Positions 19,975 to 28,716 are shown, numbered from the stretch's first letter. The stretch: 64,000 nt of DNA from Legionella cincinnatiensis (GCF_900452415.1 NZ_UGNX01000001.1:2666001-2730000), one strand, 5' to 3'. Made by a program: numbers and translations. Notes: a model not told the origin generated them from the letters alone.

Positions 19975-20336
19975 TCTTTGTGAAAGTTGCGTTTAACGCT
20001 AAACTGACCATGTTTCTTGCCTAAATTCCCTAAGCGGAATCTGATACACCTCTCTAAAAACCCGGTCTAGCGCTACTCTCCAACGTTTCGCGACTTGTCT
20101 GCGAAATCCAGGGGCACTGCGCTAAAACACTGGACCCCGCGCGGACAAGCCACGGGACGTGGTCAGAGATGTAATCACGATTCAGCCTAATTATAGAGAG
20201 CTCTTTTAAAGTATCCTGTGCTCGCTCTTTTATTTTGCGACAAAACAGATTTTCATCTTACATTTTAATTATTTCTGCTGAAAACCAAGTTTATGTCTGA
20301 TGTCCCCATATGATTATTAATAAACAGGAGATAAAT
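19975..20336. other. intergenic region with GC-rich REP-like repeat
   Basis: No gene seen. Between about 20088 and 20162 is a GC-rich segment with cgcgacttgtctgcgaaatcc and gcgcggacaagccacggga-like arms in inverted orientation, related to the hairpins at 13322 and 32447. The right part is the AT-rich leader of the hydrolase gene. Confidence 0.5.
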
Positions 20337-21359
20337 ATGTTTAGATATGAAGCACCAAATCCTTATAACAATGAAGGCTCGTTTTTTTCATTCTTAAATT
20401 CAAGTTCTATTTCATCAAGCCAGAGTATTGGCAAATTAGTATTACCTGCACAATGGCGGGAACCCCAAAATATAGGGGAAATGACCTTGAATCAATTTGC
20501 TCATGCAAATGACCTTCTTATTCAAGGTGGTTATGTGGGTACACATGATAGTGCTGTTTTAGATACGATTGAATTAAAACCAAAAGCAGAGTCTAACCTC
20601 CCCCTTAGAAACCAGCATTTTATTATTAAATTTAATGGAAATGGGATGTTCTATCAGGATGCATTGCGTGATTTTGCTTATGATGCAAATAAATTAAACG
20701 TAACCGTCATTGGCTTTAACTATCGTGGTGTTGGCAACAGTAAAAAAACACCTGAGACCTTTCAAGATCTGGTGACTGATGGTATCGCGCAAGTGCAACG
20801 TTTGTTAGACAGTGGTGTTGATTCAAAAAAAATAACAATAGATGGCTTATCACTTGGTGGTGGGGTTGCAACAATAGTTGCCAGTCATTTTCATAAATTA
20901 GGCAAACCCGTTTATTTGTGGAATGATCGTTCTTTTGCTTCAATCTCGAAAGCAGCTGCAGGCGTTGTCGCACCCGAAATAGATAATATTTTTGGCGACA
21001 CTTTAGCGACATCTTTTGAATACACATCCTGGAGTTTAATGAAACCAGCTGGATGGGATGTCAATGTTGCTAAAGCCTATAACGCTATCCCAGATGAATA
21101 CAAAAATCACATGTATGTAGCTAAAAAATCCGCTCGCTCTTACGGTGATGGTGTAATTGCTCATCGAGCATCATTGCACGAAGGAGTAAAACAAGATGAG
21201 AAGAAAAAAGGTATTAGGACTGGCCATAAAGTTTATGCCACCCATGGCTTATTTGGTGGCGGTCATAATATGTCCCGAAGTGATTTAGTGAGCGCAGAAA
21301 ATACCTCTCTTAGTGGACAAGATCAGTTTGAAAATTTTATAAGAAATCACCGATTCTAA
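20337..21359 (+). CDS. alpha/beta-hydrolase, possible Dot/Icm effector (SidB/Sdb-like)
   Basis: 340 residues; ATG 20337 has CAGGAG six bases upstream, better than the ATG nine codons earlier. The core has an alpha/beta-hydrolase layout: strand HFIIKFNGNGMFY, VIGFNYRGVGNSKK, then the nucleophile elbow IDGLSLGGGVATIVASHF (Gly-Leu-Ser-Leu-Gly, Ser near residue 180). A catalytic His may be in the C-terminal GGGHNMSRSDL. There is no signal peptide. Cytosolic alpha/beta-hydrolases of this style in Legionella include the SidB/Sdb effector group; I suspect membership but cannot confirm it. It starts the 20-32 kb accessory island. Confidence 0.75.
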   Translation: MFRYEAPNPYNNEGSFFSFLNSSSISSSQSIGKLVLPAQWREPQNIGEMTLNQFAHANDLLIQGGYVGTHDSAVLDTIELKPKAESNLPLRNQHFIIKFNGNGMFYQDALRDFAYDANKLNVTVIGFNYRGVGNSKKTPETFQDLVTDGIAQVQRLLDSGVDSKKITIDGLSLGGGVATIVASHFHKLGKPVYLWNDRSFASISKAAAGVVAPEIDNIFGDTLATSFEYTSWSLMKPAGWDVNVAKAYNAIPDEYKNHMYVAKKSARSYGDGVIAHRASLHEGVKQDEKKKGIRTGHKVYATHGLFGGGHNMSRSDLVSAENTSLSGQDQFENFIRNHRF

Positions 21360-21424
21360 AATTAATAGGGTGTTGCGTTTAATTTGTTGATCACACTTTT
21401 ATCTGAAATTCGAGTCTGTTAATA

Positions 21425-21446
21425 ACGATGGTCGCGCGACCATCGT
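21425..21446. terminator. 22-bp perfect palindrome between convergent genes
   Basis: ACGATGGTCGC directly abuts its reverse complement GCGACCATCGT, so the palindrome is perfect with no unpaired centre. It lies between the stop of the alpha/beta-hydrolase gene and the convergent CaaX gene. In RNA it would form a strong hairpin with no following T-run. It could be a terminator or a protein-binding site. Confidence 0.45.
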
Positions 21447-21614
21447 GAACTAATTGAAACGTTTTTTCACAATGAAAAACACGACATTTGTAGCGCTGTT
21501 CTCCAGGAAGTGATTTGCCATTTTTTTAAATACCCGGATGTCGCCAAACAGCAATTTCCACTGAGCCTGCTTATAACATAAGCAGACACTGGACTTAACT
21601 TATTGTTATTCATT

Positions 21615-22283
21615 TTACATAAGCATGCATCCATAAGAATAGCTATTATCTGTATTTAAGCCAGAATTTTCTTCATCTATTGCAGGCTCTTTAGCCTCCT
21701 TTATAGTCTTAGGGGTTACTTCATTGATAATTTCTTTTTTAGATTGAGGGACCTTATTCTCAAAAATTTGTCTTGCTTTTTGCATTTCTTTTTCATCCTC
21801 TAATGAATACCATGTCAGCTCTGTACCATCCAAAAAGCTAATTTGATAAGTTGCTAAATGATTATGTTCAAAAAATTTCCCTCGATAATTAATTTTTGAT
21901 TTTTCCTCATCATTTATATTTACATGGATCCCTGTGACTGGTTTTCCTTCAAACGCTAATTTCATTTGTTGTTTTAAATCTTCATCAAAAAATATAGAAT
22001 TAGCTTCCTCAATTACTTTTTTATATTTCCCTAAATCATTTTTTATTTTTAGTTGCTTAAATATATTCCATTTAGCATCTAATAGTTTTTCTGATTGATT
22101 CATTTGCCAAGAAAGGTAAGGAGCCATAAGGTTCATCCAACGGGCAACAAGTTTCTCAAGCTTTTTTAAGCAATTCACATGAGTATCAAAACTACTAGAA
22201 TCTTGCTGTTGCTCTTTGATAATGCTTTTAAATTCTTGATTTAAATTAATTAATGTTAATTTTTGAGATTCGGTGAGCTTCAT
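21615..22283 (-). CDS. uncharacterised protein with C-terminal CaaX box (CMLM)
   Basis: 222 residues from ATG 22283 (MKLTESQKL), with AAGGA eight bases upstream; a longer in-frame start 20 codons earlier has no SD. No known domain recognised. The protein is charged and largely helical, with Gln- and Lys-rich helices (residues 10-120), then a beta-looking section containing HLATYQISFLDGTELTWYSL, then a low-complexity Lys/Glu/Pro linker. The last residues are NDNSYSYG-like followed by Cys-Met-Leu-Met, a textbook CaaX box whose final Met favours farnesyltransferase. Bacteria do not prenylate CaaX proteins, but Legionella exports effectors that host enzymes prenylate. A Dot/Icm effector role is inferred. 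Divergent from the ankyrin gene. Confidence 0.75.
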   Translation of the reverse strand: MKLTESQKLTLINLNQEFKSIIKEQQQDSSSFDTHVNCLKKLEKLVARWMNLMAPYLSWQMNQSEKLLDAKWNIFKQLKIKNDLGKYKKVIEEANSIFFDEDLKQQMKLAFEGKPVTGIHVNINDEEKSKINYRGKFFEHNHLATYQISFLDGTELTWYSLEDEKEMQKARQIFENKVPQSKKEIINEVTPKTIKEAKEPAIDEENSGLNTDNSYSYGCMLM

Positions 22284-22507
22284 TTGATACGTCCTTATAT
22301 TCAATTGAGGTCCAATCGTATTAAATATAAAAACTGATTGCAATTAGCCGATAAAAAATTTAATGAGATCAATCTCAATAAAAATATATGCAAAAAATAC
22401 AATGATTGATTGTTAGGCACCTTATTGAAAATTAATAAAAAAAATCTTGGATATAATGCGTTTGATTAGGTAAAATGTGCACTTTTTAAAGTGTAGGAAT
22501 TTATCAC

Positions 22508-23269
22508 ATGAAGTTTAGTCCTAGTACAAATCCAGAGCATTTAGAAGTAATTACCAAACCGACATTAAAGAGATTAGTTTTAAAATCAGATGAAGAACTA
22601 ACAGAAAGCTTAAAATCACTCCCTAAAGAAATAGATTTTGATGTACCCGATGGAGACTTCAACACAGTACTCTATCTTGCTGCTGCAAATAACTACATAA
22701 AAACAGTAAGTTATTTGTTATTGGAAAGAAAAGTGAATCCCAATATTAAAGTATCTGAAGACTTAACTGCTGCCCATATTGCCGCTGCAAATGGACATAT
22801 TGATGTATTAGAGAAATTAGCGAGTTGCGAAGATATTAAGTTTAATGAAAAAGACCAATACGGAGAAACACCTCTATTTCGCGCAATAGGAAATGCTCCG
22901 GATGAAAAGCTTTTAGAAATTGTACGTTTAATTGTTAATAAAGACCCCTCTTCAATTTCAGTGCCTAACGAAGATGGAATTTTCCCTATTGAACTAGCAC
23001 TGCAAAGACAACATCGATCAGTAATTCAATTGCTATTAGAAAATGGCGCTGATGTTAACAAGCGTTGCAGTGAAACTGCAGCAAACATGATGATGTCACA
23101 AAGCGTCCCTAGCAGACAATTTGCTAATGCTTTCGTATTTTTTACGGGTTCAACGGAAAATAATAATTTACGCCAATGCGCTAAGTTAATTATCGAAGCT
23201 TATAACAAACAACATCTCGCAGAGGATGTTCAAGAAATGGCAGCAAACAGTAGCCTCAACAAACTCTAG
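22508..23269 (+). CDS. ankyrin-repeat protein, candidate Dot/Icm effector
   Basis: 253 residues. About four ankyrin repeats are visible between residues 50 and 190: the segments starting DFNTVLYLAAANNYIKTV, DLTAAHIAAANGHIDVL, YGETPLFRAIGNAP and DGIFPIELALQRQHRSVIQLL, the last ending LENGADVN. A non-repeat helical C-terminus follows (about 200-253). There is no signal peptide. Ankyrin proteins are a common eukaryotic-like effector class in Legionella. The specific orthologue was not identified. SD TAGGAA lies upstream. It shares a 224-bp intergenic region with the divergent CaaX gene, so the two could be co-regulated. Confidence 0.85.
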   Translation: MKFSPSTNPEHLEVITKPTLKRLVLKSDEELTESLKSLPKEIDFDVPDGDFNTVLYLAAANNYIKTVSYLLLERKVNPNIKVSEDLTAAHIAAANGHIDVLEKLASCEDIKFNEKDQYGETPLFRAIGNAPDEKLLEIVRLIVNKDPSSISVPNEDGIFPIELALQRQHRSVIQLLLENGADVNKRCSETAANMMMSQSVPSRQFANAFVFFTGSTENNNLRQCAKLIIEAYNKQHLAEDVQEMAANSSLNKL

Positions 23270-23483
23270 TTCATTCTTCACGATATTGTCTCAGCGAATA
23301 GCGGAGACAATATCTTCATTTCTCTAGATTCTGCGCCAATTTATGTCTCAAACGCTAATAAACGTCATTATTAATAATCAAAAAATGTATAGTTTGTAAA
23401 ATTTACGTATATTTTGAAATTTCCTCAAAAACCATCATCAGATTATCGTAGAATGTAATGCTTATTTTAAAGTAGTGTGAGCA

Positions 23484-23517
23484 CGATATAAAAAATCATT
23501 TTATTTTTCATATCGAA
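23484..23517. repeat. degenerate CGATATAAA palindrome, copy 3
   Basis: CGATATAAAAAATCATTTTA...CATATCG is a diverged relative of the palindromes at 13245 and 50513. It lies in the 306-bp gap between the ankyrin and metallophosphoesterase genes, where I see no other element except short AT-rich sequence and an inverted repeat GATATTGTCTC/GAGACAATATC at about 23281-23313 just after the ankyrin stop, which may be a terminator. Confidence 0.5.
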
Positions 23518-23575
23518 TAGGTGTTGTATCGTTAGCTCCGCAGAATTACTAAGAATCAAAGTAATGAGAGAATTA

Positions 23576-24817
23576 ATGATGAATGTCAAAAAACTAACAA
23601 TTGTTTGCACCATAACATTACTTTATCTGACTAGTTTTTCTTCTATAGCCGCAAATACTAGCACTGAGATGGATGTATTTTTAATTTCAGATCCTCATGT
23701 GGATATTACAAAACATCACTCAACGCCTATAAATCCACAACCTAATATTTCTGAAGAATTAGATCCACTAAGTTTCAAATTTTTAATAGCAAAAATTGGT
23801 GAGCAAATCGACTTGCATCAAGAAGCAAATCCTGCTGTTTTATTGCTCGGGGATTTACCTGCTCATAATGCATACAAACGTAAGACAACTCGAGATAATA
23901 TTAATTTAGTTTTTGAGCAACTGTTTGAAAAAATAAATCCCTCCCCCTATTTTTATGTTTTTGGTAATAACGATTCTTTACAAAGAAATTATGGCCCTTT
24001 TACCTATAAAGGCCAATCTGCTTTCGATTTATTACAAAAGGTAACAGGTAATAATGATGGATTTCTCTCTACAGGCTTAAAATGCCCATTTTATGACAAG
24101 CCTTGCATCAGCAATGAAAACAAAAACTACGGTTATTATTCTGCTTATTTAAAGGATCATCTCAAGCTTATTTCATTAAATAGCGTTGTATTTGTATCAA
24201 GACCAAACTTCTCCCCTTCTCGAGAGGGAGCCAAAGAAGAACTTCAATGGTTGGAAAATGAAATTAAAACAAGCAAGGCAAATCATGAGAATGTTTTATT
24301 AGCCATGCATGTTCCACCTCAAAATTGGGAGTCAATCTATAAAGAATCATTCATAAAAATAATAAAAACTTATCCCGAAATCATACTCGGGCTGGTTGCA
24401 GCACATACTCATTTTGATGAAATTCACGCGATTAAAATTGAAAATAAAGATTATGTGATCCCAATCATTTATTCAGCCTCCATTGGTTCCGATCATGGCA
24501 ACGCCTCCTCCTTTAAAATTATAAATTTATCAAGACAAAATGACACTTCTTCATGGCAATTGAAAAACTACGTCACTTATAATTTTATTGGTTCTACCAC
24601 CGAAAAAAGTCAGCTCAATCAATATTATGACTTCAATCACGCATTTTGTTTGAACTCTTCTCCTGAAACTATCAGTAATTGTCTCAAAAAGCATATCAGT
24701 AACAATAAATTTGATAATGCCACAAGCACCTTGATGAGCAACCATTATACAGCAGGTAACCCTAATAATAACCAAAAAATTAACCCCTCTTCAAAATGGC
24801 TCATGATAATAAAGTAA
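23576..24817 (+). CDS. secreted metallophosphoesterase
   Basis: 413 residues from ATG 23576 (GAGAG five bases upstream; ATG 23564 and 23579 are alternatives). Signal peptide through FSSIAANT. Calcineurin-like metal motifs: FLISDPHVD (Asp-x-His), LLGDLPAHN (Gly-Asp), FGNNDS (Gly-Asn-Asn-Asp, matching GNH/D), AMHVPP (His) and AAHTHFDEIH (His-x-His). Layout and secretion resemble acid sphingomyelinase-like phosphodiesterases, but the substrate is unknown. A C-terminal region after about 330 has Cys pairs (FCLNSS, NCLKKH) like the tail domain of that group. Probably exported to the periplasm or by type II secretion. Confidence 0.85.
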   Translation: MMNVKKLTIVCTITLLYLTSFSSIAANTSTEMDVFLISDPHVDITKHHSTPINPQPNISEELDPLSFKFLIAKIGEQIDLHQEANPAVLLLGDLPAHNAYKRKTTRDNINLVFEQLFEKINPSPYFYVFGNNDSLQRNYGPFTYKGQSAFDLLQKVTGNNDGFLSTGLKCPFYDKPCISNENKNYGYYSAYLKDHLKLISLNSVVFVSRPNFSPSREGAKEELQWLENEIKTSKANHENVLLAMHVPPQNWESIYKESFIKIIKTYPEIILGLVAAHTHFDEIHAIKIENKDYVIPIIYSASIGSDHGNASSFKIINLSRQNDTSSWQLKNYVTYNFIGSTTEKSQLNQYYDFNHAFCLNSSPETISNCLKKHISNNKFDNATSTLMSNHYTAGNPNNNQKINPSSKWLMIIK

Positions 24818-24935
24818 CGAATCAATGAAGCATCGCTCTATTCAACACAGTTGCTCACCTGCAGCATTTCTATGAGCCCCGAAAGCGATAACTTCTAATC
24901 AGGCTATAATATGATAAAAATATTTAAGGAAAATC

Positions 24936-25278
24936 ATGACTAATTTCATCAAACGGACAATTGAATTAGCAACAGAGAATGTAAAACAAGGAGGTCGTCC
25001 CTTCGCCTGCATTATTACCCAAAATAATGTAATTGTTGCCGAAGGCACCAATCAGGTTGCACAAACCAAGGATCCAACTGCGCATGCGGAAATTGTAGCC
25101 ATACGTGAAGCAACTGCTAAGTTAAAGACAGAACATTTAACAGATTGTGAGTTTTTTATTTTAGCTCATCCTTGTCCAATGTGTTTAGCAGCAATGTATT
25201 ATTGTAGCCCATTGAAAGTAACCTTTATTACTACAAGAGATGAATACAAAAAATATTACGAGGATCATCGCAAATATT
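24936..25278 (+). pseudogene. guanine-deaminase-like gene, 5' part, split by IS66 element
   Basis: Cytidine-deaminase-fold nucleoside deaminase. The zinc site is intact: HAEIVAIREA (His-Ala-Glu) and HPCPMCLAAMYYC (Pro-Cys-x-x-Cys). GGRPFACII and NQVAQTKDPTAHAE are like bacterial guanine deaminase. The reading frame runs into the IS and stops at 25307 after an IS-encoded tail SEFSAIVRD, giving 123 residues. The rest of the gene is at 29536-29678. Removing the element and one 8-bp target copy restores 486 bp, an uninterrupted 161-residue protein, the expected family length. The truncated product lacks the C-terminal helices that shape the substrate pocket, so it is probably inactive. Confidence 0.92.
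25271..25278. repeat. 8-bp target-site duplication, left copy
   Basis: CAAATATT, repeated at 29528-29535 at the other end of the element. An 8-bp duplication is the IS66-family hallmark. Confidence 0.9.
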
Positions 25279-25358
25279 CTGAGTTTTCGGCAATCGTGCG
25301 TGACTAAAGACAGTTCAGTTGTTTAGCTATATCCTCGAAGAATTTAGGAGGCGACTTA

Positions 25359-25705
25359 ATGATAAATGGCACCAATAAACTAGAAACTGTCAAACAAGCA
25401 TTTAGACACAGGCGAGTTACACGAATAAAACGAGGGCAAATTCCTGATGAGTTATGGGAACAAGTCAAGGGATTATTGGGTGACTATACGCCTTCGAAAA
25501 TTGGCAGTCATTTAGGGATTTAGTCTAATCCAAATCAGGAAAAAATTATTGCCTGTAGAGAAAACGGACCTGCAGTTTGTTGAGATAAAAGGAAAACCTA
25601 CGAGGCTTGATTCAGAGTTTCTATCGAATAGCGATGCGCTTTGTAGTGCTGAACTTCATCGTCCCTGTGGCAGTATACTGAAAATCAATGCAGTACCGAT
25701 GAGTT
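25359..25705 (+). pseudogene. IS66 orfA, degraded left copy
   Basis: Starts MINGTNKLETVKQAFRH and matches the right-hand orfA nearly codon for codon, but an extra T near 25519 (ggatttagtc versus ggattagtcc) shifts the frame into a TAG stop after SHLGI. The matching reading frame resumes at about 25549 with QFVEIKGKPTRLDSEFLSNS. Homology to the right copy ends near GCAGTACCGATGAGT (25688-25702); unrelated GC-rich sequence follows. The SD (AGGAGG) is conserved. Confidence 0.85.
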
Positions 25706-25814
25706 GGCGAGTCGATTTCGGGGACTGGGACGTCCCGGAATCTTTCACGAGGTAGCGCGACCCTTGCAAAGTAGCAGTTAATTTGTTGAACGCTTACGAA
25801 TAAATTTGACTAAT

Positions 25815-26714
25815 TCACAATGGTACAGAGTGTAATAAATATTCTGTTTGATTCGCTAAATCTACTTTATCATTGTGTTTTATGTTTGTCTGTTCAATTT
25901 TTTCTGGACAACTTAAATATTCATACTCGTCTGCTGTAATGGGAAAGGTGAAATAATCATTATAATTATTGAGTATTACTTTTTCAGCAGTAGTTGGATT
26001 ATTGTTTGTATCCAATAAAATATTTTCATGCTCTGCTCTGCTTAGTATGGCAAAACCGAGTTTTCTTAAAAGCTCTTGATAATTAGAGTTAGGTATACCT
26101 GTGCCAGAGATATCTCCTTTTTCTGTAATCCTATAATTATCATTAACACCAAAGTATTGTTTTAATTTAAGTGTTATATTGCTTGGAATAAGTTGTTGGT
26201 TCTTTTTGAAAAAATCAGACAATGCATTAAGAATAGTAGCTTTATCATCATAAAACTCAAAATGTATTTCATCATTTGGATTTGCTAAAGCGATATATTG
26301 TAATTGCGCATAAATCAGGGTGATTTTGAGCTCATCGAATAAGTATGATGCATGTGAACCAACCGTTTTATTAGTATATTCATTGGTAGCACATTCAAAA
26401 GCAGTTCCCATTTTTAAACCATTGTATATATCAGTCATCCAGAATGGAATAAATTCAGCTCCGATTTCTTTAGCAAAACAAGGAATATTCTCAAAAGCAT
26501 AACCATTTATATTTTCATCGGCATTATACTGTTCGGTACCAAAAGATTGACGATTGGAACCAATCAAAACGTATGCTTTATCATAATTGCGGTTTTTGTT
26601 TATGAGTAATTGCTGCAAATCTTCGTTAATTTGAAGAAAGTCATCCGGATCTATAGCGAAACGGACGGGATTTAAACAGCCATCATAATCGAAGGAATAA
26701 ACAATTTTAGTCAT
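25815..26714 (-). CDS. HAD-superfamily-like protein, IS66 passenger
   Basis: 299 residues; SD TAGGA seven bases before the ATG. The N-terminus YSFDYDGCLNPV gives a HAD motif I (Asp-x-Asp-Gly); YVLIGSNRQSF fits motif II (Ser after a hydrophobic strand), and HFEFYDDKATIL fits the motif IV Asp pair. A Lys for motif III is uncertain. The fold suggests a phosphatase or phosphotransferase. There is no signal peptide or membrane segment. I recall Legionella effector-like proteins opening with SFDFDGCL, but no specific family is claimed. Its position inside the IS66-derived element, with its own SD and AT-rich composition, marks it as cargo rather than a transposition gene. Confidence 0.75.
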   Translation of the reverse strand: MTKIVYSFDYDGCLNPVRFAIDPDDFLQINEDLQQLLINKNRNYDKAYVLIGSNRQSFGTEQYNADENINGYAFENIPCFAKEIGAEFIPFWMTDIYNGLKMGTAFECATNEYTNKTVGSHASYLFDELKITLIYAQLQYIALANPNDEIHFEFYDDKATILNALSDFFKKNQQLIPSNITLKLKQYFGVNDNYRITEKGDISGTGIPNSNYQELLRKLGFAILSRAEHENILLDTNNNPTTAEKVILNNYNDYFTFPITADEYEYLSCPEKIEQTNIKHNDKVDLANQTEYLLHSVPL

Positions 26715-26864
26715 ACTTTTTCCTAATTAATTTATTAATAAAGTTAGTCCAGAGTTTTTAGAGCTATTGCACAACTCTGAGGCGAATATTATTAAATAAA
26801 AATTCTTAAGTCTTACTTAATAAGTTATGAAATTTGTAAATAACTCCATATACATTTTGGAATA

Positions 26865-26962
26865 TCATGGTTATAGCGCTAGAGCATAAATGATTTAAAT
26901 TTGCGCATAAAGATTCATCGCGATATGCAAATTTATAACCATGACGGTTTTGTTTAAATCAT
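26865..26962. repeat. long imperfect inverted repeat inside the IS66 element
   Basis: TCATGGTTATA (26865-26875) pairs perfectly with TATAACCATGA (26934-26944). An inner TAAATTTGCGCAT/ATGCAAATTTA pair extends the stem with a small bulge, and ATGATTTAAA (about 26890) can alternatively pair with TTTAAATCAT (26953-26962). It lies in the 346-bp non-coding gap between the divergent HAD-like and tnpC genes. It could be a relic IS end, an operator or a structured leader. Confidence 0.6.
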
Positions 26963-27081
26963 ATTTATCAAGACGTAACTCCATAGATAACGTGACTTTG
27001 CAACAAAAATCATTGATTTTCAGCACAACCTATTGATTTTATTACGACTGCTAGCTAATCTTGCTGCCATTAAGAGGAGCA

Positions 27082-28716
27082 ATGTTGCTAATGACACCAG
27101 CAAAAGAATTACCTATTGTCATTGAGAAATCACAGGAAGAAGTTGATCAGATCGTTGCATTAGTGCACTCATCAAACCTACCTGAGTGCACAAAACCGTT
27201 TGTCATTGGGTGTATTAACCTGGCTTCTTGGATCCCGAGGGCACTGATCGAGCATAAAATCACTGTATCCAATTTAAAGCGGCTTATCTTTGACAAGACT
27301 ACTAAACATCACGACAAATCTTTAAAGGTAGAACAAAATAACACTGCCGCAGAAGAACCTGCGCCCAGCCAATCAAATGATGAGAGCAATGAGCCCAAAG
27401 AACCCACAGGACATGGACGCCTTCCACATACTGCCTACATCAATGCACAGGAACACACCATTGCCTTAGAGTCCCTAAGTGCTGGACAACTATGCCCACA
27501 TCACTGTGGTGGCAGGCTTTATTCCATCAATCCTGGCATCCTCATTAATATAAAAGGACAAAATCTAGCATCCGTTAATAAATATTGGATTGAGAAGCTG
27601 CGATGTGCTTTATGCAATGAGATATTTTCAGCTAATATTCCGGCTCATGTCCACCAGGAAAAATATCATCCAAGTTTTAAAGCCATGTTAGCCTTACAAA
27701 AATACTACATGGCCATGCCTTTTCATCGACAAGAATATTTTCAATCGCTCATTGGCTTTCCCATTCCCTCCTCTACCCAATGGCAACTCATGGAAGAATT
27801 AGCTGGATGTGCATTGTTAGTATTCCCTGCTTTAGAGGAACTCGCAGCGAATGGCTCTTTAATTCACAATGACGATACGGTGCTTCGAATTGTAGATACG
27901 ATTCGGCACAACAGACTAAACCCTGATAAAAAACGAACTGGCATGTACACCACAGGAATATTGGCACAAAACGGCGCCCATAAAATAGCACTCTTTTATA
28001 ACAGCCAACGTCACTCTGGCGAAAACATGGAGCGCCTTCTTAATAAGCGCCATAAGAATAATGGCAAGGTCATCCAAATGTGTGATGCACTAAGTCATAA
28101 TATCCCAGTGACCCATGACACCATTGTATGTAACTGCTTGTCTCATGGCTTTCGTAAGTTTGAAGAGTTACAAACATTTTACCCGGAACACTGTTTGCCT
28201 ATCATGAAATGGCTTTCTATTCCATTTAAGATGGATGAGGAATCAAAACAACTTGGACATGATGAACAACAGCGTCTAGTCTACCACCAGAAGTACAGCA
28301 AAACTGCAATGCTTGAAGCCCGAGCGTACATGGAGAAACTGCTGTCATCCAAACAAGTCGAGCCTAATGATTCCTTAGGCAAAGCCATAAAATATATGCT
28401 GAAGCATTGGGAGAGACTCACCCGTTTTCTACAAATTCCTGGTGCGCCCATCCACAACAATGACTTGGAGCGAGGGTTAAAAATCCCTATCCGAGGACGT
28501 AACACCTGGTTCTTTTATAAAACCGAATACGGCGCTATGGTAGGTGGCGTACTCACCAGCATTATTTATACCTGTGAGTTATCCGGCATTAATCCCTTTG
28601 AATACCTGGTTGCACTGCAGGTTTACAAAGACCAAATTGTTAAAGAACCTCAAGCCTGGCTTCCCTGGAATTACGAAAACACGTTGGCTTCATTAGAATC
28701 ATCACTGGCCGCATAA
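27082..28716 (+). CDS. IS66 family transposase (TnpC)
   Basis: About 544 residues, intact. N-terminal leucine-rich region, zinc-finger-like CPHHCGG...CALC (about 138-188), then the IS66 DDE core: LIHNDDTVLRI, VIQMCDALSHN and the Glu in HNNDLERGLKIPIRGRNTWFF. The C-terminal domain ends in NPFEYLVALQVYKDQIV-type sequence. The start is uncertain (ATG 27082, TTG 27085 or ATG 27091), all served by AGAGGAG at 27074-27079. It points opposite to tnpA and tnpB, and its last 46 bases overlap the end of tnpB antisense, which is abnormal for IS66. Confidence 0.92.
   Translation: MLLMTPAKELPIVIEKSQEEVDQIVALVHSSNLPECTKPFVIGCINLASWIPRALIEHKITVSNLKRLIFDKTTKHHDKSLKVEQNNTAAEEPAPSQSNDESNEPKEPTGHGRLPHTAYINAQEHTIALESLSAGQLCPHHCGGRLYSINPGILINIKGQNLASVNKYWIEKLRCALCNEIFSANIPAHVHQEKYHPSFKAMLALQKYYMAMPFHRQEYFQSLIGFPIPSSTQWQLMEELAGCALLVFPALEELAANGSLIHNDDTVLRIVDTIRHNRLNPDKKRTGMYTTGILAQNGAHKIALFYNSQRHSGENMERLLNKRHKNNGKVIQMCDALSHNIPVTHDTIVCNCLSHGFRKFEELQTFYPEHCLPIMKWLSIPFKMDEESKQLGHDEQQRLVYHQKYSKTAMLEARAYMEKLLSSKQVEPNDSLGKAIKYMLKHWERLTRFLQIPGAPIHNNDLERGLKIPIRGRNTWFFYKTEYGAMVGGVLTSIIYTCELSGINPFEYLVALQVYKDQIVKEPQAWLPWNYENTLASLESSLAA

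Noticed and set aside
25549-25755. Separate 68-residue protein at the left end of the IS66 element
   Set aside because: It is the out-of-frame remainder of the degraded orfA copy, running into unrelated sequence after 25705, with no start signal of its own.
26805-26821. CTTAAG and CTTAAT spaced 11 bases, like a PmrA box (cTTAATatT repeats)
   Set aside because: The direct repeat is on the + strand, whereas the effector-like HAD gene reads on the minus strand; the downstream + gene is a transposase 240 bases away. Only the cTTAA cores match, in AT-rich sequence.
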